Positions 34,967-44,113 of a stretch of 64,000 nucleotides of DNA are shown here, in pieces. Made by a program: the position numbers and the translations under genes. Within the stretch, counting starts at the first letter, position 1. Each line of letters begins with the position of its first letter. Source of the stretch: Spirochaetota bacterium (GTDB lineage Bacteria; Spirochaetota; Spirochaetia; Treponematales; Rectinemataceae); assembly GCA_029265255.1 (NCBI GenBank), contig JAJUJQ010000003.1:127016-191015 (forward strand), given 5' to 3'. The notes below the pieces were generated by a model. That model had not been told where the DNA came from, searched no databases, and was given only the letters and a program-made list of their open reading frames with translations.

Positions 34967-35950
34967 TCAGGCTCCTTTGCGTGTTCGGTAATTGGACCAT
35001 ACTTCGGTGACGCCGAGCGCCGGAAGCACGATCATTTCTGCAAGCCCGACTTTGGAGTCGAGCAGTCCAAGCAATACCAGGAAGGACAGGAAAATACCTG
35101 CTCCTCTGGGTATGCCCCTGATTCTGAAAAAATGAGTGATGATACCAATCCCCTGGAGGGCGTACCACATTGCGGCTGTAAGTGAAGCATTCCATGCCAC
35201 AATAGAAAGAAACCCATGCAGGTGGCGATAGAGAACAGCGAGCAGTAGCGCCCAGGAAAGCATGCTTGGCCACAGCAGCCATGATGGCACGACCATTGAA
35301 TGCAGGCTCGCGCGGTCATTATCCGCTTTCTGGCGTAGCGCGATATTCTTTCCAAGCCACCAGCTTCCTGCGAGGACAAACCAGATCACCATGCCGAAAC
35401 AATTCATGACAACGGCGACAGCCGGCTGAACATATTCTTGCAGCAATATTGCGGTTTCTGGCGGTTGCAAGCCAGTATTTGCAATGAACTGGGCAACGAG
35501 CACTGCAATACTTTCCTGCATTGAGGCCGAGCCGATCGAAGCGTTCAGCAGAAATCCGAAGATGACCGAAAGCAAGATCCATGCTGCGGTAAGCTTGATC
35601 CAGCCGCTTGTTCTAATAAAATGAAGAATCGCCAACGAACCAAGCAGAAGCGCAGGCATAAGCAGGCTCTGCAGAAAGTTGGAAGGGTTCAATGCGCCAA
35701 AGCTTCCCAGCTGCAACGCGTTCCCCACTCCTATTACCAGCAGTGCCGTGAGAAGAGAATGAAAGCCCTCTTTTTTCCCTTCCCGAACAAAGGCATATTG
35801 CACTGGTACAAGACAGGCTAACGCAAGAAAGCCGCTTGTAAAGAACAGTCCCGATACGATGCCGGCAGCCATTGATCGCCGCCACTGAACGCGCAGCGTA
35901 TTGGTGGAGGTCATATCGGATCCGTCCTTCACGTTAGTCATGAAGCTCAT
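34967..35950 (-). CDS. YybS-like DUF2232 membrane protein
   Basis: A 327-residue polytopic membrane protein, about eight hydrophobic segments, with no charged catalytic motif I can name. In Bacillus the DUF2232 protein YybS lies beside rplI and dnaC, and many bacteria keep this gene between rpsR and rplI, which is exactly its place here. The start is uncertain: ATG 35950 is directly after GGAGA, ATG 35941 is 10 bp after GGAG and may be better, and ATG 35914 begins a conserved-looking TSTNTLRV segment. Its 3' end nearly touches rplI. Function is unknown. Confidence 0.8.
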   Translation of the reverse strand: MSFMTNVKDGSDMTSTNTLRVQWRRSMAAGIVSGLFFTSGFLALACLVPVQYAFVREGKKEGFHSLLTALLVIGVGNALQLGSFGALNPSNFLQSLLMPALLLGSLAILHFIRTSGWIKLTAAWILLSVIFGFLLNASIGSASMQESIAVLVAQFIANTGLQPPETAILLQEYVQPAVAVVMNCFGMVIWFVLAGSWWLGKNIALRQKADNDRASLHSMVVPSWLLWPSMLSWALLLAVLYRHLHGFLSIVAWNASLTAAMWYALQGIGIITHFFRIRGIPRGAGIFLSFLVLLGLLDSKVGLAEMIVLPALGVTEVWSNYRTRKGA

Positions 35951-35972
35951 TCTCCAGAGGATAGCGAAAGGC

Positions 35973-36287
35973 TTATTTCACCACGTAGGGCAGCAATGCC
36001 AGCGCCCGCGCTCTTTTGATATTCACGGCGAGTACGCGCTGATGCTTGGAACAGGTACCAGTAATGCGGCGCGGAAGAATCTTGCCACGTTCGGTCGTGT
36101 ATCGTCTGAGAAGGTCGGCATCTTTGTAATCGATTTTTACCTTTTGGGTGCAGAAACGGCATACTTTCTTGCGGAAGAATCCTTTTCCTTTGCGCGGGCC
36201 ATTTCTATCATCCTGGTCTCTGCGAAGATCCTGCTGGTCTTCGGAACGGGAGGCTTTCATTTCGTTCATATCTTTCATGTCATCCAT
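35973..36287 (-). CDS. rpsR: 30S ribosomal protein S18
   Basis: S18 forms a pair with S6 on the 30S platform. The C-terminal core is typical: [58 protein letters not shown]. The N-terminus has an extra 35-45 residues rich in D, E, K and M. ATG 36287 is chosen because AGGAGA lies 6 bp upstream, giving 104 residues; ATG 36293 and 36311 are upstream alternatives. It lies in the order rpsF-ssb-rpsR. Confidence 0.95.
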   Translation of the reverse strand: MDDMKDMNEMKASRSEDQQDLRRDQDDRNGPRKGKGFFRKKVCRFCTQKVKIDYKDADLLRRYTTERGKILPRRITGTCSKHQRVLAVNIKRARALALLPYVVK

Positions 36288-36335
36288 ATTCATTCTCCTG
36301 TAGAATTCCAAATTAATGCGGGCAATCCATTCGTT

Positions 36336-36785
36336 TCAGAAGGGAATGTCGTCGGTAAAGTCATCCACCACAGGGGGGGCGGAAGCATGGTTAATGGAAG
36401 TATCCGGACGCATTGAGGATTCTGTTGCGGCGCGGTGATTACCTGAATCGGAACCCTGTGGCGATGGCCCCAGCGGACGGATCGCGGAAGCCGCTATGAC
36501 CACCTTCGAACGCTGTTGTCCATCTTTTTCCCATCGATCCTGTCGCAGTTCTCCCTGTATCGCGACTTGTCGCCCCTTCAAAAGGTATTTGCTGAGCCCC
36601 TCGGCGCTTTTCCCATAGAACTCGATGTCAAAAAAATGAGGCTCGTCTACCCACTGCTCATCCTGCTTCCTCGAACGATTGACCGCAATGGAAAATCGGC
36701 AGATCGGCAGGCCTGACGGGGTGTACTTGAGTTCACTGTCACGGGTAAGGCGCCCTACCAATACCACAACATTGATATCGCTCAC
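36336..36785 (-). CDS. ssb: Single-stranded DNA-binding protein
   Basis: SSB protects ssDNA and recruits repair proteins. The 149-residue protein has an OB-fold (about 1-105: NVVVLVGRLTRDSELKYTPSG, FSIAVNRS, GRQVAIQGELRQDRWEKDGQQRS), a Ser/Pro/Gln-rich linker, and the acidic tip DDFTDDIPF that binds partner proteins. It sits in the classical rpsF-ssb-rpsR operon. Confidence 0.98.
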   Translation of the reverse strand: MSDINVVVLVGRLTRDSELKYTPSGLPICRFSIAVNRSRKQDEQWVDEPHFFDIEFYGKSAEGLSKYLLKGRQVAIQGELRQDRWEKDGQQRSKVVIAASAIRPLGPSPQGSDSGNHRAATESSMRPDTSINHASAPPVVDDFTDDIPF

Positions 36786-36821
36786 GGGATTGCTCCTTTT
36801 GAAAATCGGTTCGTACGACTT

Positions 36822-37103
36822 TCAGTCTTCCACTTTCACTATAAGATGCTTTAGAATGGTTGGGCTGAGCTTGATGGCGCGCTCAAGCGAGAGCACGCTG
36901 GCGGGCTCCAGGTTCATTCGATAGAGCATGTAGTGGCCACGGGTCTTCTTCTTGATGGAATATGCGAGCGGCCGATCTCCCATGTCTTCTTCTTTGACTT
37001 CAATCGCCTTATGCTGCGAAAGCAGATCGGCGATTGCCTGCTTGCCGGCCTTGTAGAGTTCGTCTTCCGAATTCAGGACGGCAACGAGTTCATACTGTCT
37101 CAT
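36822..37103 (-). CDS. rpsF: 30S ribosomal protein S6
   Basis: S6 pairs with S18 on the platform. The 93-residue protein shows RQYELVAVLN, GDRPLAYSIKKKTRGHYMLYRMNLEP and LKHLIVKVED, the standard fold without a glutamate tail. GGGAGG precedes ATG 37103. It leads the operon rpsF-ssb-rpsR-DUF2232-rplI. Confidence 0.97.
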   Translation of the reverse strand: MRQYELVAVLNSEDELYKAGKQAIADLLSQHKAIEVKEEDMGDRPLAYSIKKKTRGHYMLYRMNLEPASVLSLERAIKLSPTILKHLIVKVED

Positions 37104-37181
37104 TCGATCCTCCCTATGGACGTTTAAGCCGCTATGGGCTTTTATGATCCAGCCATACAGGCCGGATAAAGAGGGCGTTAT

Positions 37182-37211
37182 TTTATATCACAAATGGATG
37201 TACAGAGACAA
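37182..37211 (-). promoter_or_regulatory. rpsF operon promoter
   Basis: TTGTCT (37206-37211) is 18 bp from TATAAA (37182-37187) on the minus strand. The leader is about 70 nt and ends with GGGAGG, so this operon is leadered. The leader may contain an S6:S18 autoregulatory fold, but I could not confirm it. Confidence 0.45.
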
Positions 37212-37250
37212 GGTGCGCTGCATGCGCATTATCACAGCAATGACGCCTGC

Positions 37251-37279
37251 TTGTCATATGAGCATATTCTTTTCATAAT
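37251..37279 (+). promoter_or_regulatory. hisS promoter
   Basis: TTGTCA (37251-37256) is 17 bp from CATAAT (37274-37279). The leader is about 30 nt with GGAG five bases before ATG 37318. Confidence 0.55.
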
Positions 37280-37317
37280 AGCAGCCTGTATCTTCATGCA
37301 ATACAGATGGAGTAGCT

Positions 37318-38652
37318 ATGTCGATCATTACCCCCAGGGTTCTCAAAGGGTTTCGTGACTTTCTTCCGGATGCAGAAATGGCGCGGCAAGCTTTAACTGA
37401 AAAACTGGAACAAGTCTTTACATTATTTGGATTTGTACCCATTGATACACCAGTGCTCGAATACGCGGAAATTCTTCTCGGAAAAGGCGGAGGGGAAACC
37501 GACAAGCAAGTATATCGATTCAAAGACCATGGCGATCGTGATGTGGCCATGCGCTTTGATCTTACCGTTCCTTTTGCGCGATTCATGGCCGAGCATGTTG
37601 ATGAGCTCTATCTGCCTTTTCGGCGGTATCACATTGCAAAAGTGTGGCGCGGCGAGAACACGCAACGCGGGCGTTATCGCGAATTCATGCAGTGTGATTT
37701 CGATATTGTAGGAACGGATTCTGCCTCTGCTGACGCTGATATTATTCTGACAGCAGCTTCCGCCATGAAGGCTCTGGAAGTGGGCGAGTTCAGGCTTCGC
37801 ATCAATCATCGAATGCTTTTCAACCGGTTCCTAGATCGACTGGGTGCTGCAGAAAAATCGGTCGAGATTCTAAGAACAGTCGACAAACTAGAAAAAATCG
37901 GTCATGATTCGACTGCAGAACTTCTGACCAGCCTTGTATCCGCTGACGCAGCGTCTGACATTCTGGAATTCATTCGTCAGGAAGAGGATTTCTCAGAGAC
38001 CCTTGATAAAATGGTACGCCTTTGCGCGCCAGGAGACAAGGCTGCCATGGCAGCGCAGACCAGGCTTCTTGAGGTCATGGACTGTGTCGCAGCAGCCGGG
38101 TTTGATGGCAGTGTCGTGCTCGATCCAAGCATTACGAGGGGGCTTGATTATTATACCGGCATCGTGCTCGAAACCCAGCTTGCCGCAATTCCCGAGATCG
38201 GGTCGGTCTGTTCCGGAGGGCGCTATGACGAGCTGGCAAGTCTCTATACGACGAGACGTATGCCTGGCGTGGGAGCATCCGTTGGGCTAGATCGGCTCCT
38301 GGCTGCCTTGGATGCTCTTGGCAGGAACTCGCACCTTCCCCGATCAACAGCCATCCTGATAATCAATCAGGAAGGAAACGCGCTTTCAGCGCTTCATGAG
38401 ACTTCTTCACGTCTTCGAAGCGAGGGGTTTGCCACCGAGGTGTACCCGGAGCCTCGAAAGCTTGCGTCTCAATATGCATATGCGGAAAGAAAGCACATCC
38501 CTCTTGCGCTCTTCCTGAACTCGGATCGCGAGTCGAAAGAATCCGTTAGGCCTCTTTACTTGCTTCGTGTGCTGGCTCGCAGAGAAAATATAGAGTGCGA
38601 GGATCTCGGATCGGTCATTCGGATTGCAGCGCAGGAACTGGTACACGCATGA
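37318..38652 (+). CDS. hisS: Histidine-tRNA ligase
   Basis: A class II aminoacyl-tRNA synthetase. The 444-residue protein has motif 1 (GFRDFLPDA ... TPVLEY), motif 2 with RYHIAKVWRGENTQRGRYREFMQCDFDIVG, the histidine-specific FDGSVVLDPSITRGLDYYTGIVLE, motif 3 SVGLDRLLAAL, and a C-terminal anticodon-binding domain (about 340-444). GGAG precedes ATG 37318. The stop overlaps the trmB start. Confidence 0.96.
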   Translation: MSIITPRVLKGFRDFLPDAEMARQALTEKLEQVFTLFGFVPIDTPVLEYAEILLGKGGGETDKQVYRFKDHGDRDVAMRFDLTVPFARFMAEHVDELYLPFRRYHIAKVWRGENTQRGRYREFMQCDFDIVGTDSASADADIILTAASAMKALEVGEFRLRINHRMLFNRFLDRLGAAEKSVEILRTVDKLEKIGHDSTAELLTSLVSADAASDILEFIRQEEDFSETLDKMVRLCAPGDKAAMAAQTRLLEVMDCVAAAGFDGSVVLDPSITRGLDYYTGIVLETQLAAIPEIGSVCSGGRYDELASLYTTRRMPGVGASVGLDRLLAALDALGRNSHLPRSTAILIINQEGNALSALHETSSRLRSEGFATEVYPEPRKLASQYAYAERKHIPLALFLNSDRESKESVRPLYLLRVLARRENIECEDLGSVIRIAAQELVHA

Positions 38653-39371
38653 CTGATGAACACTCGATACCCGATGGCTCTCAGGTACTCAGCGGAAGCG
38701 TCAGAACGTTTGTACTGCGTTCGGGAAGACTGACCGATGCGCAGAAGCGCGCCCTTGAAACACGCGCTCCCCGCTATCTCATCCCATTCACGGATGAACC
38801 AACTACCTTCGATCACTTCTTCCCTAATCCGGCTCCACTCGTCATGGAGATTGGGTTTGGCATGGGACAGGCAACATGGCAGATTGCGCGCGACAGACCT
38901 CAGTTCAATTATCTTGGTGTCGAGGTGCACGCGCCTGGTGTAGGCAAGCTCATTCTTGAGCTTGACGCTCATGAGATCGAAAATGTGCGTATTATTCAGC
39001 ACGATGCGATTCAGGTTCTGAAAACCATGGTAATGCCGGCCAGTATCGCTGGCTTTCATATTTTCTATCCCGACCCTTGGCCCAAAAAGCGCCACCATAA
39101 GCGCAGGCTCATGCAAGCCGCGGTAATCCGCCTGATGGCGCAGAAATTGGTTCCCGGCGGCTATCTCTATTTTGTGACAGATATCGAAGACTACGCACAC
39201 GCAACGCTGCAGGTACTCAATACATGCGAGCTTTTACAGAATCGGTACGAGGGGTTTGCGCCGCACCAGGAGTGGAGGCCAGAAACCAAATTCGAACGCC
39301 ACGCCAGCGAAGCGGGACGCGGAGCCTTCGAACTCCTGTTCGAGCGGAATACGCTCAGCCTCTCAGAATGA
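38649..39371 (+). CDS. trmB: tRNA (guanine-N7)-methyltransferase
   Basis: TrmB methylates G46 of tRNA. The 240-residue protein has the SAM motif VMEIGFGMGQATW, LGVEVHAPGVGKL, and the signature FYPDPWPKKRHHKRRLM, then the D-I-Y-D-like VTDIEDYA. ATG 38649 overlaps the hisS stop by 4 bp. An upstream open frame inside hisS is not needed. The last 17 bp overlap the 3' end of the convergent helicase gene. Confidence 0.96.
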   Translation: MTDEHSIPDGSQVLSGSVRTFVLRSGRLTDAQKRALETRAPRYLIPFTDEPTTFDHFFPNPAPLVMEIGFGMGQATWQIARDRPQFNYLGVEVHAPGVGKLILELDAHEIENVRIIQHDAIQVLKTMVMPASIAGFHIFYPDPWPKKRHHKRRLMQAAVIRLMAQKLVPGGYLYFVTDIEDYAHATLQVLNTCELLQNRYEGFAPHQEWRPETKFERHASEAGRGAFELLFERNTLSLSE

Positions 39372-42063
39372 AATCATTGAACCTTCTGTAAAGGAAGCCA
39401 ATTCTTTCTTTGAGGGTGGAATCGAGATCGTTCTGGCGCGCGTAATCTACCAGCTGCTCAATGCTGGCCAGACTTTGAGTTAGCGCTTCTGTAAATGATT
39501 TCATCGGTTTGAACCAGAAATTTCCATTTCCATCAGACAAAAGCGCAAGAAAGCCAAGGTGGCTAGCCTTTTTAGCGTGAACCACCTTCATGACGATATC
39601 AAGATGCTTGCCTAATTCATGGAGGGCATTTGCACGCGTCTCTTCATTTTCCTGCTGCCCTAATTCGAAATTTCGATTCGCTGGCCATGTTGTGTTTGTA
39701 TTGCTAAGATCAAGCCATTCGAGCGCCTTGAGGATGGTGGACAGTTTTTCGCCCTCAAATAGCCGGTATTTCCCAATAATAACACGGCCTTTGTATCCTT
39801 TTGACAGATTTTCGTCTGCAGGTCCGATCTGAGGTAGAATTTTCGCCAGGCGCTCCCAATCAAGAACGACCGTCCGTCGAGATGGTTTTTTCCCTTCTAC
39901 CGGGAATACTTCGCCGCAGAGCGCAAATGGAGCTGGTTCCGAAGGTCTCATCGTTTTGCTTGAAGTATTTTCTTCTGTGACAACAGCGCGAGACTTACGT
40001 CTATCCCATGTCTGTGCGTTTTTCATAGATCGCATAGACGCGATACGGCTAGAGAGCGTCTCTCTGCTTGACATCAGGGCCGATTCAGCTTTTGACCGGA
40101 GCGCGATTAGCTGCTCCGCAAGTTCAGGAGAAATGCGATACAGCTGCGCTTTTGAAAGGGGTGAAACCGACATGGCGTACATCCTGGTAGTTCTTACAAT
40201 TTCTCCAGCCACGATGAAATCCGCGTCTTCGCGGAACATGACGGAACCGGGATGTATCTGAATACGCTCAGCCGTGAGCGAGCGGAACATGCCTCTTCCC
40301 TGCCGCGCGCAGACGAATTGGATAAGACCGCGGCTCACCGCGCAGAGATAATCCGCAATGGATCCACCTGTTCCGATTGGGACCCCCAAATCTGAAACGA
40401 TCAGCTCCAGTTGCTGTCGAATGCGCACAATTTCATGCAGCGTCCGTTCATCTAGATAGTTTCGCTCGCAAAACCGCCGTTTATCCCGCGCATCGACGAA
40501 CGCATTATAAAGCTTCACGTATGAAGCAAAATCGCCCATCTGGTCTCTGAACTGATGATGCGCCGAACGGGCTTCTGTCTCTTCACCGGGAGGCAGGACA
40601 TAGGGACTCGTGGTAGAGAGGAAGGCAGCGGCGATAAGCGTCTCTCCTATGACATCGGGATAACGGAGAATGGCTTCGACAACCATACGAGAGAGTTTGG
40701 GAAGAAGAGGAAATGCGCACATCATTTCGCCGATTCGCGTGAGCTTCCTTTCTGGTGTCAGCGCTTCGAGGAGATTCAGTACTTCGATAGCTCCGCGGAT
40801 CGCGCTCTTTGGCGGCCTGGTAATGAAATCGAAATGTTCGAAATCAGTGATACCCAGCTCGGCCATTCGCAGAAGGACCTCAGAAAGGTCAGTTCGATGG
40901 ATTTCCTCTGTTGGATAAAGAGGCCTGCTTTCGAAATCCTTAATGGAATAGAGGCGGTAGCAGATTCCAGGCCGTGTGCGCCCTGCCCTTCCTTTTCGCT
41001 GGTTGCAGGATGCTTTGGAAATGGGGGTTTCGATGAGGCTTGAGGTAAAGGTCCGGGGATTGTAGAAATTGATTTTCGCCAGCCCCGAATCGATAACGAC
41101 TGTAATGCCATCGATGGTAACGCTGGTTTCTGCGATGTTGGTAGCGATGACTACCTTTATCTTTCCGGATGGCGCTGAATCGAAGACTCGCTCCTGTTCA
41201 TCCTTTCCCAGACGCGCGTATAGGGGGATACAGTGAAGTTTTGAGCTCATTCGGCTTGTCATCAAGCGCTGCATGCATTCTTTGATGGTTTTTTCTCCCG
41301 GAAGAAAGATGAGGATATCTCCTTCGGCGGACCCCGCACTTCCTTCGATAACTCTTTCGGTAATTGAAAGAATTTTGTCATAAAGGGCTTCATCGGATGA
41401 GCGTTGATACACAGGTTCTAAGTCACTGGATGGGGCTTCTCCATATTTTGCTATGGCTGCAGGAGTCGCTTCTGACTGCAGCCGCACTGGATCGTAGATG
41501 ACCTGAACCGGATACATCGGCGCATCGATACGAACAATAGGACATTCGCCGAAATATTCTGAAAAAACCTCCGCATTGATTGTTGCTGACGATACGATGA
41601 CCCGGAAATCGCTGCGCGATTCGAGAACTTTTTTCAACAGTCCAAGAATAAAATCGATATTGAGGCTCCGCTCATGAGCCTCGTCTACCATGATGACACG
41701 ATATCGCGTGAGCCATGGATCCAGCTTCATTTCCTGAAGCAGAATTCCGTCGGTCATAATCTTTATGGCTGTTTCTGAATTGGTAGCATCTTCGAAACGC
41801 ATTTTGTAGCCGACTATGCCGGGAACCTGGCTTCCAAGTTGCCGCGCAATAAAGTCGCTTACCGAAAGCGCTGCGATGCGACGAGGTTGTGTAACACCGA
41901 TGATACCTCCTGATGCGTAACCTGCCTCAAAAAGGATGATAGGAAGCTGCGTGGTCTTGCCGGATCCGGTCGGGCTTTCGACAACGATAACCTGGTTTTC
42001 CGCGATCGCAGCGAGTATTTTTTCTTTCTGCTGGTATATCGGCAGATCATGAGGATTCATCAT
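39355..42063 (-). CDS. DEAH-box RNA helicase (HrpA/HrpB-like)
   Basis: A 902-residue helicase with motif I SPTGSGKTTQLP, DEAH box in VMVDEAHERSLN-type MVDEAHERSLNIDF, motif III SSATINAEVF, motif VI RKGRAGRTRPG, then the winged-helix/HA2 region and OB-like region (about 430-700). It is shorter than HrpA of E. coli (about 1300) and close to HrpB-like or spirochaetal forms. It probably remodels RNA-protein or ribosome complexes; HrpA rescues collided ribosomes in E. coli. ATG 42063 has no Shine-Dalgarno sequence and a -10 box six bases away. The 3' end overlaps trmB by 17 bp. Confidence 0.9.
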   Translation of the reverse strand: MMNPHDLPIYQQKEKILAAIAENQVIVVESPTGSGKTTQLPIILFEAGYASGGIIGVTQPRRIAALSVSDFIARQLGSQVPGIVGYKMRFEDATNSETAIKIMTDGILLQEMKLDPWLTRYRVIMVDEAHERSLNIDFILGLLKKVLESRSDFRVIVSSATINAEVFSEYFGECPIVRIDAPMYPVQVIYDPVRLQSEATPAAIAKYGEAPSSDLEPVYQRSSDEALYDKILSITERVIEGSAGSAEGDILIFLPGEKTIKECMQRLMTSRMSSKLHCIPLYARLGKDEQERVFDSAPSGKIKVVIATNIAETSVTIDGITVVIDSGLAKINFYNPRTFTSSLIETPISKASCNQRKGRAGRTRPGICYRLYSIKDFESRPLYPTEEIHRTDLSEVLLRMAELGITDFEHFDFITRPPKSAIRGAIEVLNLLEALTPERKLTRIGEMMCAFPLLPKLSRMVVEAILRYPDVIGETLIAAAFLSTTSPYVLPPGEETEARSAHHQFRDQMGDFASYVKLYNAFVDARDKRRFCERNYLDERTLHEIVRIRQQLELIVSDLGVPIGTGGSIADYLCAVSRGLIQFVCARQGRGMFRSLTAERIQIHPGSVMFREDADFIVAGEIVRTTRMYAMSVSPLSKAQLYRISPELAEQLIALRSKAESALMSSRETLSSRIASMRSMKNAQTWDRRKSRAVVTEENTSSKTMRPSEPAPFALCGEVFPVEGKKPSRRTVVLDWERLAKILPQIGPADENLSKGYKGRVIIGKYRLFEGEKLSTILKALEWLDLSNTNTTWPANRNFELGQQENEETRANALHELGKHLDIVMKVVHAKKASHLGFLALLSDGNGNFWFKPMKSFTEALTQSLASIEQLVDYARQNDLDSTLKERIGFLYRRFNDFILRG

Positions 42064-42069
42064 GTGTAT

Positions 42070-42098
42070 AATGTACCTTACTGATAAATCTGCTACAA
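42070..42098 (-). promoter_or_regulatory. Helicase gene promoter, leaderless geometry
   Basis: On the minus strand TTGTAG (42093-42098) is 17 bp from TACATT (42070-42075), then 6 nt to ATG 42063. Its -35 overlaps the -10 of xseA, so the two promoters probably exclude each other. Confidence 0.5.
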
Positions 42099-42099
42099 T
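42091..42099 (+). promoter_or_regulatory. xseA extended -10 promoter, leaderless geometry
   Basis: TGCTACAAT is an extended -10 (TGn plus TACAAT at 42094-42099), with no good -35. Six bases (GAGGCC) then lead to ATG 42106. The GAGG is too close to the start to act as a normal Shine-Dalgarno site. Confidence 0.45.
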
Positions 42100-42105
42100 G
42101 AGGCC

Positions 42106-43353
42106 ATGTCAAATCAAATTGCCATGGAAGAATCTTTGCTGATATCTGAGACTCCGCTTTCCGTTTCCCAACTCACAAATCTCATCAGGGCAGACCTCGA
42201 GAATCATTACCCAGATATAAGAGTAGAAGGAGAACTGTCGAACTGCAAAATTGCTGCTTCTGGGCATCTGTATTTCTCTCTCAAGGACGAGCAGGCCGTC
42301 CTGCAGGGAGTCATGTTCAGGCGTGATCTTTTGACGCTTTCATTTGTGCCAAGCGATGGCATGAAAATTCTCGCACGAGGTGGGATTTCCGTGTACGCAG
42401 CACGAGGTCAGTATCAACTCATAGCCCGGAGCATGAGCCACGCCGGACTCGGTGAAATACTTGCCATGCTGGAAGCAAGAAAGAAAAAGCTTGCAGCCGA
42501 AGGATTATTCGACGCGTCTCGCAAGAAGCCATTACCATTTCTGCCTGAACGGATCGGTGTCATTACAAGCCCGTCCGGAGCCGTGATACGGGATATCATC
42601 AAAGTACTCCGGAGAAGGAACCCTAAGGCCGGCATTATTCTGCTGCCAGCCCTGGTACAAGGAGAAACCGCCGCGGCATCAATCGCTGAACGTATTATTC
42701 AAGCGAACCGGTGGGACCTCGTTGATGTGCTCATTGTAGGACGCGGGGGTGGATCCATCGAAGATCTGCTCCCCTTTTCTGATGAGCGTGTCGTCAGGGC
42801 TGTCGCTCAGTCCCATATCCCCATCATCAGTGCGGTAGGCCATGAAACGGACTGGGCGCTCTGTGACTACGCAGCAGACGTACGCGCACCGACCCCCTCA
42901 GCTGCCGCTGAACTTGCCAGTGGAGATATTGGGCTGGTTATGAGGGAGATCGACCAGTTTTCCGCAATTTTCGCTCACTCAATGAAAAGAGTTCTCGCCA
43001 GGACGAAGGAACGGCTTAGCGCGGTTTCTCCTCGTATGATGGAAGCGCTACTTGTAAGAAAGCATCTTGAACTGACTCAGCGATTTGATTCTACTGTAGA
43101 CCGAATGCGCAACCTCATGGAATTTCGCATGGGACAAATGCAAAGACGGCTCGAACTCGCTGATACGACAATAGGCATCGCGAATCCTCAGGCGATTATG
43201 AGACGAGGGTTTTCGATCGTCATGAAGATGGGGCCTCTCATGACAGCCCCAGTGATTCGCGCAGCATCGGAAGTGCAGCCAGGCGAGCAGGTGCATATCA
43301 TTTTCGCATCGGGAAAGGCTTCTGCCTCGATCCTGGAGACCATGCAAGAATAG
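42106..43353 (+). CDS. xseA: Exodeoxyribonuclease VII large subunit
   Basis: XseA, with XseB, degrades single-stranded DNA. The 415-residue protein has the N-terminal OB-fold (GELSNCKIAASGHLYFSLKD), the catalytic domain with ERIGVITSPSGAVIRDI, DVLIVGRGGGSIEDL, PIISAVGHETDW and RAPTPSAAAEL, then the helical coiled region and C-terminal beta structure. ATG 42106 fits the promoter position; ATG 42124 is an alternative. xseB follows 22 bp later. Confidence 0.97.
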   Translation: MSNQIAMEESLLISETPLSVSQLTNLIRADLENHYPDIRVEGELSNCKIAASGHLYFSLKDEQAVLQGVMFRRDLLTLSFVPSDGMKILARGGISVYAARGQYQLIARSMSHAGLGEILAMLEARKKKLAAEGLFDASRKKPLPFLPERIGVITSPSGAVIRDIIKVLRRRNPKAGIILLPALVQGETAAASIAERIIQANRWDLVDVLIVGRGGGSIEDLLPFSDERVVRAVAQSHIPIISAVGHETDWALCDYAADVRAPTPSAAAELASGDIGLVMREIDQFSAIFAHSMKRVLARTKERLSAVSPRMMEALLVRKHLELTQRFDSTVDRMRNLMEFRMGQMQRRLELADTTIGIANPQAIMRRGFSIVMKMGPLMTAPVIRAASEVQPGEQVHIIFASGKASASILETMQE

Positions 43354-43375
43354 GACGCTGAAAGGAGTATGAGCC

Positions 43376-43645
43376 ATGAAGGATTTTGAAGCGCGGCTCT
43401 CAAAACTTGAGTCACTCGCGGAAAAAATGCGTGATCCAGATCTTACATTGGAGGAATCCCTGCGAATGTTCGAAGAAGGTGTTGCACTTGCAAAGGAACT
43501 CAAGACGGACCTCGAGGCCTTGCAGGGAAAAGTCGAAATTCTCCTCAACAGCCTTGAAGAAAATGATGAGCCAAAGACTGCGCCTTTTGATGCGGGACTC
43601 ACTGTCGGCGGTATCGATACCGATGCGGAAGAAGGTAATGCCTGA
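43376..43645 (+). CDS. xseB: Exodeoxyribonuclease VII small subunit
   Basis: The 89-residue protein is a helical hairpin that binds XseA. The conserved start is FEARLSKLESLAEKMRDPDLTLEESLRMFEEG. The C-terminal 20-30 residues are a flexible acidic tail. A good AGGAG precedes ATG 43376. Confidence 0.95.
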   Translation: MKDFEARLSKLESLAEKMRDPDLTLEESLRMFEEGVALAKELKTDLEALQGKVEILLNSLEENDEPKTAPFDAGLTVGGIDTDAEEGNA

Positions 43646-43660
43646 GAAGCTGCGACTCTG

Positions 43661-44113
43661 TCAGGTATTTCTTCCTGCGGTGCTTTCTTCAAGCGCTTTA
43701 GCGATCAGTGGCAGAAGAGATCGGTCCGAATCAGCGAGCGGAAGCGATACTAGAACCTCATAGGGCAGCCAAGCAATCTCTTCATGCTCGTTCAATGCCC
43801 ACGCTTCATGCGCATCGAACGATACCTGCCACGCAGCCAGCACCCGAGCCTGCCCGTTATGATGAAAGAGTGTTTCTCCAAGAAAACGCATGATTTGGAT
43901 ATGAGCGCCTAATTCTTCTTCAAATTCCCGATGAAGAGCCTCCTCGTCTGCCTCATCTTTTTCAACTTTGCCTCCAGGGAATTCCCAACGGAGGCTCATT
44001 GGTGTCGCATCTTTCTTGCGGCGTGCGACAAATACCAGTGAGTTGTGAATCGCGATGCCTGCCACCGAACGCGGCATGCGGTCGGCAATTGCACTTCCTT
44101 CAGGGTGCTGCAT
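43661..44113 (-). CDS. NUDIX hydrolase (MutT-like)
   Basis: A 150-residue protein with a full NUDIX box GGKVEKDEADEEALHREF plus EEELGA, and the following AWQVSFDAHE segment as in MutT/8-oxo-dGTPases. It probably cleans damaged nucleotides or sanitises diphosphate compounds. The start ATG 44113 is chosen because it begins the family core (SVAGIAIHNSLVFVARR); upstream coding is the end of Nnr, whose 3' end overlaps it by 14 bp, so the genes are translationally linked. It converges on xseB. Confidence 0.9.
   Translation of the reverse strand: MQHPEGSAIADRMPRSVAGIAIHNSLVFVARRKKDATPMSLRWEFPGGKVEKDEADEEALHREFEEELGAHIQIMRFLGETLFHHNGQARVLAAWQVSFDAHEAWALNEHEEIAWLPYEVLVSLPLADSDRSLLPLIAKALEESTAGRNT

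Noticed and set aside
34965..35282. 106-codon N-terminal extension of L9
   Set aside because: It overlaps the DUF2232 gene in another frame; the L9 family start and AAGGAG are at 34964.
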